NCBI GenBank assembly: GCA_946479435.1
Contig: CAMLFX010000041.1
Coordinates: forward strand, 1-25,333
From: an uncultured Sphingobacteriales bacterium
GTDB taxonomy: Bacteria; Bacteroidota; Bacteroidia; Chitinophagales; Chitinophagaceae
Length of the DNA stretch: 25,333 bases
Reading direction: 5' to 3'
Below the pieces are notes generated by a model. The model saw only the letters and a program-made list of their open reading frames with translations. It did not search any database and was not told the origin of the DNA. Made by a program: the position numbers and the translations under genes. Shown here piece by piece: positions 20,760 to 25,333 of this stretch. The first letter of the stretch is position 1. Every line of letters begins with the position of its first letter.

Positions 20760-23195
20760 ATGAAAAGAATTTTATCGGTTCCTGCACTGTTATTGTTGGT
20801 CTTTTTTACAGGCATTTCCCCTGTGAAAGCCTTCCAAATTACTACAGCATATACAAGCAATCCCAATTTAACCTTGTTTAGTGTGCCGGGGCCCCACTAT
20901 ATACTGTTTAACATTTATAACGGTAACTCGTATCCGGTATCATTGACCGATGTAAATACGCTCCATTTTGCTGAAGCCGACCTTGGAGGTGGAAATACCT
21001 TGTCGAACAATGGCGCTACTTACTCACTGCTTTACAGCAATACAAGTCTTCAAGGGCCTCCTTCGGCTATTACAACCTGGCCGCTTGTGGGCAATTCTTC
21101 ACCAATATATGCTACAACTAATGCTATAATTCCGGTAATTACAGGCCTTAATTTTACAATACCACCCAATACCGAATATCGTTTTGCTTTAGTAAGTAAT
21201 GATACTATGGTAGTAGCGGGCGGCCTGGACATAAACGGCTTAGGAAACCCTCCATTGCCTCTTACATTTTCAAATGGCGGTGTAACGCTTAGCCCTGTTT
21301 ACTACACCCCGGGCGGTAAAACTCAATTTGGCACATATCCCCTGGTACCGGTTACACCAACTGCTGACGCAGATACATTTGGCTGGGAAGGTGCAGTAAC
21401 AATTAGGCGCACCGGCCCGGTTATAGTTATCACAAACAACTTTTCCTGCGAAGGTGGTGATATAACATTAACAGCTAATGTACCTCCAACTGTAACAGGT
21501 GCTACTGTCAACTGGACAGGCCCCGGCGGACGTACTCATATAGGCCCTACATGGACATTGACTAATGTTGACCCTACTTATACCGGTACTTATACTGCAA
21601 GCTATACTGTTACCGGCCCTCAGGGTACAGAAACATCCACAAAAACCGAGGCTGTGGTTACGGTAAATCCAACGCCGCCGGCACCTGTGGTTACAGGCAG
21701 AACAAAATACTGTGCTGATGAACAATATGAAGGTGTAACAGTTAATGGCCAAAACATACTTTGGTACACCAATGCAACCGGTGGTACAGGTACCACATTA
21801 GCACCTTATGTAAACACAACGCTGGCCGGTAGTTATACTTTTTACGCATCACAAACTATCAATAACTGCGAAAGCAAACTACGTGCACCTATTACAATAA
21901 CCGTGGCACCTAAGCCAGAACCTCCTGTAGTAGTAACCCCAATAGGTTATTGCGAAAATGCTACACCTGAACAACTTACTGCAGTAGGCGACAACTTGCT
22001 TTGGTATTACGACCCTGTTGGTGGACTATCTTCTGTAAACGCACCAACACCTAATACCAGCGTTAGAGATTCTTTTATATATTATGTTTCGCAAACAGTA
22101 GATGGTTGTGAAAGCGACCGCGCAAGGATTGATGTGATTATTTCCTTCACTCCCAACGGCCTGATACTTGTAAGCCGCGAACCTGAAATTTGCGAAGGAG
22201 ATACTTTAACTTTTAACTACTATGGTAGCGCTGTAACCAACACTGCTTACAACTGGCTTATACCTCAGCAAGATGCCGAACTTATATCTGGTATACCAGG
22301 TACGTCCGGCCCGCTTGTTGTTCGCTTTAACAATGCCGGTATTTACCGCATGGGGCTGAATACAGGTAATATCGGTTGCTATAGTGAATTGTATTCGCAA
22401 CCAATTACTGTAAAAGGAATACCTGACGGTGCAATAGTATCGAAGCCTAATATTTGTAAAATGGCTACCGAGTTAATTTCACTTTCAACTTATACACCTA
22501 CAATAGATAGCTTTATCTGGAACTTTGGTGGTGGTACTGCCACACACTTTGCTACAGATCAAGGCCCTTACGGTGTATATTGGTCAGAACCAGGTGAACA
22601 TATTATCTCTCTTATTGTAACTGATGATCTGTGCCGTGATACTGTTTACGATACTGTAATGATTCACGAACTGCCTGATGCAAAGATCAATGGCTATGTA
22701 GATGGAACTATAATATGCGCAAGCGATAGCATTAAATTTCAAGCTAATACTATAGAACCTGCATCTCAATATGTATGGAGCCCTACCCGATTCTTTGACA
22801 ATTATGATAACCTCCCTGTAACTTATGCACGTGTTGATTTTGACAGTAAAATCAAACTACAGGTGACAGATGAATATGGTTGTACTAATTCGGATAGCGT
22901 TGCTATAAAAACCAAGCTATGTTGCGACATAAATATGCCAACAGCCTTTACCCCGAATAGTGATGGTAAGAATGACATCTTCCGCATAATAAGCGCCGGC
23001 GATCTTAATATATCAAGCTTTAGGATAGTAAACCGCTGGGGACAAGTTGTATTCGAAACGGCTGATCCTCGTGTAGGCTGGGATGGTAATCTGAACGGCA
23101 AACCACAAGATATGGGTAGCTACGCATACTCTATCCGCTACAAATGCGCTAATAAAAATACAGAGCAACACGGAGAACTGACACTAATAAGATAG
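20760..23195 (+). CDS. Large secreted adhesin-like protein with T9SS type B sorting domain
   Basis: This extracellular multi-domain protein has 811 residues. It has a signal peptide (MKRILSVPALLLLVFFTG..., cleaved near 24). A unique N-terminal beta-rich region (about 25-220) precedes Ig-like modules. Residues about 305-384 and 385-462 are two related Ig-like repeats sharing a Cys after a conserved lead-in, NLLWYYDPVGG/NILWYTNATGG, and YYVSQTVDGCES/FYASQTINNCES. A PKD-like module follows (about 574-637, FIWNFGGGTATH). Residues 721-811 are the gliding-motility-associated (CHU_C) type B sorting domain: NMPTAFTPNSDGKNDIFRI, NRWGQVVFE, WDGNLNGKPQDMGSYAYSI, ending GELTLIR. Such proteins are exported by T9SS and serve as adhesins or gliding-related surface proteins. 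It is monocistronic, with its own terminator. Confidence 0.9.
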   Translation: MKRILSVPALLLLVFFTGISPVKAFQITTAYTSNPNLTLFSVPGPHYILFNIYNGNSYPVSLTDVNTLHFAEADLGGGNTLSNNGATYSLLYSNTSLQGPPSAITTWPLVGNSSPIYATTNAIIPVITGLNFTIPPNTEYRFALVSNDTMVVAGGLDINGLGNPPLPLTFSNGGVTLSPVYYTPGGKTQFGTYPLVPVTPTADADTFGWEGAVTIRRTGPVIVITNNFSCEGGDITLTANVPPTVTGATVNWTGPGGRTHIGPTWTLTNVDPTYTGTYTASYTVTGPQGTETSTKTEAVVTVNPTPPAPVVTGRTKYCADEQYEGVTVNGQNILWYTNATGGTGTTLAPYVNTTLAGSYTFYASQTINNCESKLRAPITITVAPKPEPPVVVTPIGYCENATPEQLTAVGDNLLWYYDPVGGLSSVNAPTPNTSVRDSFIYYVSQTVDGCESDRARIDVIISFTPNGLILVSREPEICEGDTLTFNYYGSAVTNTAYNWLIPQQDAELISGIPGTSGPLVVRFNNAGIYRMGLNTGNIGCYSELYSQPITVKGIPDGAIVSKPNICKMATELISLSTYTPTIDSFIWNFGGGTATHFATDQGPYGVYWSEPGEHIISLIVTDDLCRDTVYDTVMIHELPDAKINGYVDGTIICASDSIKFQANTIEPASQYVWSPTRFFDNYDNLPVTYARVDFDSKIKLQVTDEYGCTNSDSVAIKTKLCCDINMPTAFTPNSDGKNDIFRIISAGDLNISSFRIVNRWGQVVFETADPRVGWDGNLNGKPQDMGSYAYSIRYKCANKNTEQHGELTLIR

Positions 23196-23216
23196 TTTCA
23201 CAGACCACTCCAAATA

Positions 23217-23253
23217 ATAAAAGAGGCCCCTGAATTTCAGGGGCCTCTTTTAT
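23217..23253 (+). terminator. Terminator of the T9SS type B protein gene
   Basis: An 18-bp perfect stem (right arm TTCAGGGGCCTCTTTTAT) around one central T lies 21 nt after the stop codon. The remaining gap to 23409 holds nothing I recognise beyond a small 7-bp hairpin (23362-23377). Confidence 0.85.
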
Positions 23254-23409
23254 ATGCATAAAACCACGTGATCAATACTTCAGCATAATTGTCCCTCGCT
23301 TAGTACTCTACACAAGTGATTATTAAGCCAAACATGTTATAATATATTTGAGGATGCATTAATCTCTTTGAAGAGATACCACCCACTTCATAATTATGGA
23401 TTGATTTCG

Positions 23410-25023
23410 TTATCTCCTTTTAAGAAATACAAAACCATTTTTTTCGCCCAGGTATTGAATTTGCGGGAGTGCCAGGTATTTATCTTTATCCATAATCTTA
23501 CAGATAAAATAAGTTGGCTTATCTACGTCACCATGCAATAACCAATTGGTATCGTAATAGTTTTTATTCGCAGGTGGCTGAACAGCAGCATAAAAAAGGT
23601 GTGCATAGCTTTTATAACCCAATACTTGAACATATACATCTTTACCTTTCAAGCTTTTAAAGTATTCAATAGCTGCACGTTGCGAAAATGCTTCAATCTT
23701 GGGCGTAAAGTGCAATACAGTAACCTGTATTATTAATAATTGTACTATGCATAGCAAAAGCATTCCTTTTCCAAACTGCTTTCTCATTATTACAATCGCT
23801 ACAATTATACCTACAATATATATCGCACCCCAAATCGCTTCGCTATAACTCCACGATACAGTTGCTCCAAAATTGCCTACAGCAAAAGGGTCATTTATAT
23901 AAGGAATGATGTATTGCTTATTGACACCAATTACAGGCAATGCTATAATTGCGATAGCTAAAAGACAGCCAATTATCAGCATCAGATTTTTCACCCAGCC
24001 TTTTAGTTTTGCATCTTCTTCACTTAGCTTATATACCTGCAATGCAGCTAAAAAAGTCAATGGAAAATAGCAAAGCGAGGAATAGTGGACAATTTTTGTT
24101 TTAACAATAGAAAACAGCACCAATACTACCCAAAACATGATCCACATCCAACTTGTAAAATCGCGCTGCATCTCGTTGTCTTTCGAACGGATCCTTCGAT
24201 ATTGAAAAAGAAATATAGATGCAGGAAAACAACCTAGCAGTAAAATGATGAAATGATAATAGAAAGGCCCGCCATGCCCGGCATCTTCTGTGCGGAACAA
24301 ACGAACTTGGTAAACAATAAAATCTATTACAAGCGTCCACCCATGGTTAATAATCTCGATACCAAACCAAATACAGGTAGTAAGTAACGAGGTTATACCA
24401 ACAACAGCAAGGTAACCTAGCTTAATGCCCCAGAAACCCTTATTCCAGAGTATGTAAACCCCAAGCGCCATCATTGCTACTAAAATAGCTACAGGCCCCT
24501 TGGTGAGCACCGCAAGGCCTAAAAACACACCTCCAAGTATGGCATGCAACATGCGCTGTTCAGAATGGCGCAGTAAATACACCTGAAAGAAGGCAAGAAA
24601 TATGAATAGATTAAAAACAGGGTCGATGATGCCAGACTTGAAATAAAAATGCGGCAGCCATGTTGCAGCATATAATAATACCCACCAGGTAGCCATTCGC
24701 TCATTTACCACTCGTTTACCTACATAAAACAAAGTCACAAGAGTTAATACGCCGGTAAGTGCGTTAGGAAACCGGGCAGCATATTCATTGACGCCAAAAA
24801 TTTTCATAGATAAAACCTGCAACCAAATAAACAGGGGAGGTTTTTCCCAAAAGGGAAGAAAATCTATCTGTACCCGCAGATAGTCGTGGCTAACAAGCAT
24901 TTCGCGGGCACATTCTGCAAAATTTATCTCGTCCCAATCGAACAAATGTACTTGTCCTAAAAAAGGGAAAAAAAGTAAAGACGCTAAAATAATGATAGCG
25001 AGGTATCGTAACGATGCCGGCAT
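23410..25023 (-). CDS. ArnT/PMT-type lipid-linked sugar transferase
   Basis: This polytopic membrane glycosyltransferase of the GT-C fold (GT39/GT83) has 537 residues from the ATG at 25023. It would transfer a sugar from a polyprenyl-phosphate carrier to a periplasmic acceptor. After the first helix the acidic loop reads FDWDEINFAECAREML (about 29-44), followed by FLPFWEKPPLFIWLQ with the Lys-Pro-Pro of ArnT-like enzymes and YAARFPNALTG. About ten to twelve hydrophobic segments follow, then a short soluble C-terminal domain (about 440-537). The preceding PAP2 gene stop overlaps a TTG two codons upstream, so both are co-translated. Whether the acceptor is lipid A, another glycan or a protein cannot be told. 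Confidence 0.85.
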   Translation of the reverse strand: MPASLRYLAIIILASLLFFPFLGQVHLFDWDEINFAECAREMLVSHDYLRVQIDFLPFWEKPPLFIWLQVLSMKIFGVNEYAARFPNALTGVLTLVTLFYVGKRVVNERMATWWVLLYAATWLPHFYFKSGIIDPVFNLFIFLAFFQVYLLRHSEQRMLHAILGGVFLGLAVLTKGPVAILVAMMALGVYILWNKGFWGIKLGYLAVVGITSLLTTCIWFGIEIINHGWTLVIDFIVYQVRLFRTEDAGHGGPFYYHFIILLLGCFPASIFLFQYRRIRSKDNEMQRDFTSWMWIMFWVVLVLFSIVKTKIVHYSSLCYFPLTFLAALQVYKLSEEDAKLKGWVKNLMLIIGCLLAIAIIALPVIGVNKQYIIPYINDPFAVGNFGATVSWSYSEAIWGAIYIVGIIVAIVIMRKQFGKGMLLLCIVQLLIIQVTVLHFTPKIEAFSQRAAIEYFKSLKGKDVYVQVLGYKSYAHLFYAAVQPPANKNYYDTNWLLHGDVDKPTYFICKIMDKDKYLALPQIQYLGEKNGFVFLKRR

Positions 25024-25025
25024 AA

Positions 25026-25333
25026 TCAATCTTTTTGTTTGAAGAAATATCCCTGGTACCTATTGAGCAAAAAGATAATAAGTGTTGTAAAGATAGTACC
25101 TATGATACTACCCACATATACATCGATAAAAAAGTGGGCAGCCAGGTAAAGGCGTGAATAAGCTACCAGCAATGCAACAAAAAAGAATATTGTACCCAGC
25201 CACTTGTAGCCCGGCCTTAGAAAAATAGCAATAAGTGTAAAAAAACAGAAAGCTGCGCATGTATGCCCCGATGGAAAACTGTTATTCATTAATCTTGGCC
25301 ATTCAGGCAATATATGTATCCATTGCGCTCCTT
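25026..25333 (-). CDS. PAP2-family phosphatase (5' end outside window)
   Basis: This membrane phosphatase of the PAP2/type 2 phosphatidic acid phosphatase superfamily is cut by the window edge; the frame stays open to 25333, giving 101 visible residues. Two of the three active-site motifs are present: NNSFPSGHT (C2, PSGH) and YSRLYLAAHFFIDVYVG (C3, SRx5Hx3D); the first motif (Kx6RP) would lie upstream. The membrane helices around them match the family. Substrates of such enzymes include phosphatidic acid, undecaprenyl pyrophosphate and lipid A phosphates. The overlapping ArnT-like gene suggests lipid-linked sugar or carrier recycling in the envelope (inference). Confidence 0.9.
   Translation of the reverse strand, partial: GAQWIHILPEWPRLMNNSFPSGHTCAAFCFFTLIAIFLRPGYKWLGTIFFFVALLVAYSRLYLAAHFFIDVYVGSIIGTIFTTLIIFLLNRYQGYFFKQKD

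Noticed and set aside
21676..22150. Tandem DNA repeat or CRISPR-like array within the large adhesin gene
   Set aside because: The similarity is at protein level between two Ig-like modules; the DNA is diverged and in frame, with no regular spacer structure.

Overview
The window looks like a chromosomal segment of a Bacteroidota bacterium, most likely from the Chitinophagaceae or a nearby family of Chitinophagales. The evidence is two secreted proteins ending in type IX secretion (T9SS) C-terminal sorting domains (one type A, one type B/gliding-associated), a DUF4249 lipoprotein, a PorT-like outer-membrane barrel, the efp-accB-accC gene order, promoters of the TAnnTTTG type, and starts that lack Shine-Dalgarno sequences. 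This assignment is an inference; no rRNA or tRNA gene was seen. I found no phage, transposase, CRISPR array or classical defence system. Most of the window is housekeeping or envelope DNA.

Layout. 1-1.1 kb: the tail of an unidentified acidic/lysine-rich protein, then a cell-surface lipoprotein. 1.15-2.7 kb (minus strand): three short unrecognised genes followed by a glycine-zipper lipoprotein with a polyglutamine tail. 3.05-3.24 kb: a cold-shock protein behind a long AT-rich leader. 3.3-5.5 kb (minus): exonuclease III, a Ser/Thr/Asn-rich lipoprotein and an outer-membrane beta-barrel protein. 5.7-8.7 kb (plus): a small membrane protein, elongation factor P with a non-standard tip loop (Thr-Ala-Arg-Ala where Pro-Gly-Lys-Gly is usual), then biotin carboxyl carrier protein and biotin carboxylase of acetyl-CoA carboxylase, separated by an AT-rich inverted repeat. 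8.7-11.9 kb (plus): dTDP-glucose 4,6-dehydratase and glucose-1-phosphate thymidylyltransferase (the first two steps of dTDP-deoxyhexose synthesis), a glycerophosphodiester phosphodiesterase-like gene with no usable ATG, and a DUF445-like membrane protein.

12-14.3 kb: homogentisate dioxygenase and 4-hydroxyphenylpyruvate dioxygenase, a two-gene tyrosine-degradation operon behind a textbook Bacteroidota promoter. 14.6-18 kb: a PKD-domain T9SS type A cargo protein, a YafK/YkuD-type L,D-transpeptidase and a DUF4249 lipoprotein. 18.1-20.5 kb: thioredoxin reductase, then a divergent pair of an 8-Cys ferredoxin and a LuxC-like acyl-CoA reductase. 20.8-23.2 kb: a large multi-domain T9SS type B adhesin-like protein. 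23.4-25.3 kb (minus): an ArnT/PMT-type lipid-linked sugar transferase and a PAP2 phosphatase cut by the window edge.

Transcription units are well punctuated by intrinsic terminators, several of which are perfect palindromes with a single central base. The most interesting items are the EF-P tip substitution, the inverted repeat inside the acc operon, the three-gene cluster of unknown short proteins, and the GTG/TTG starts of accC and the GDPD-like gene. I saw no clear new multi-gene system; the three-gene cluster is the only part where one could be hiding.
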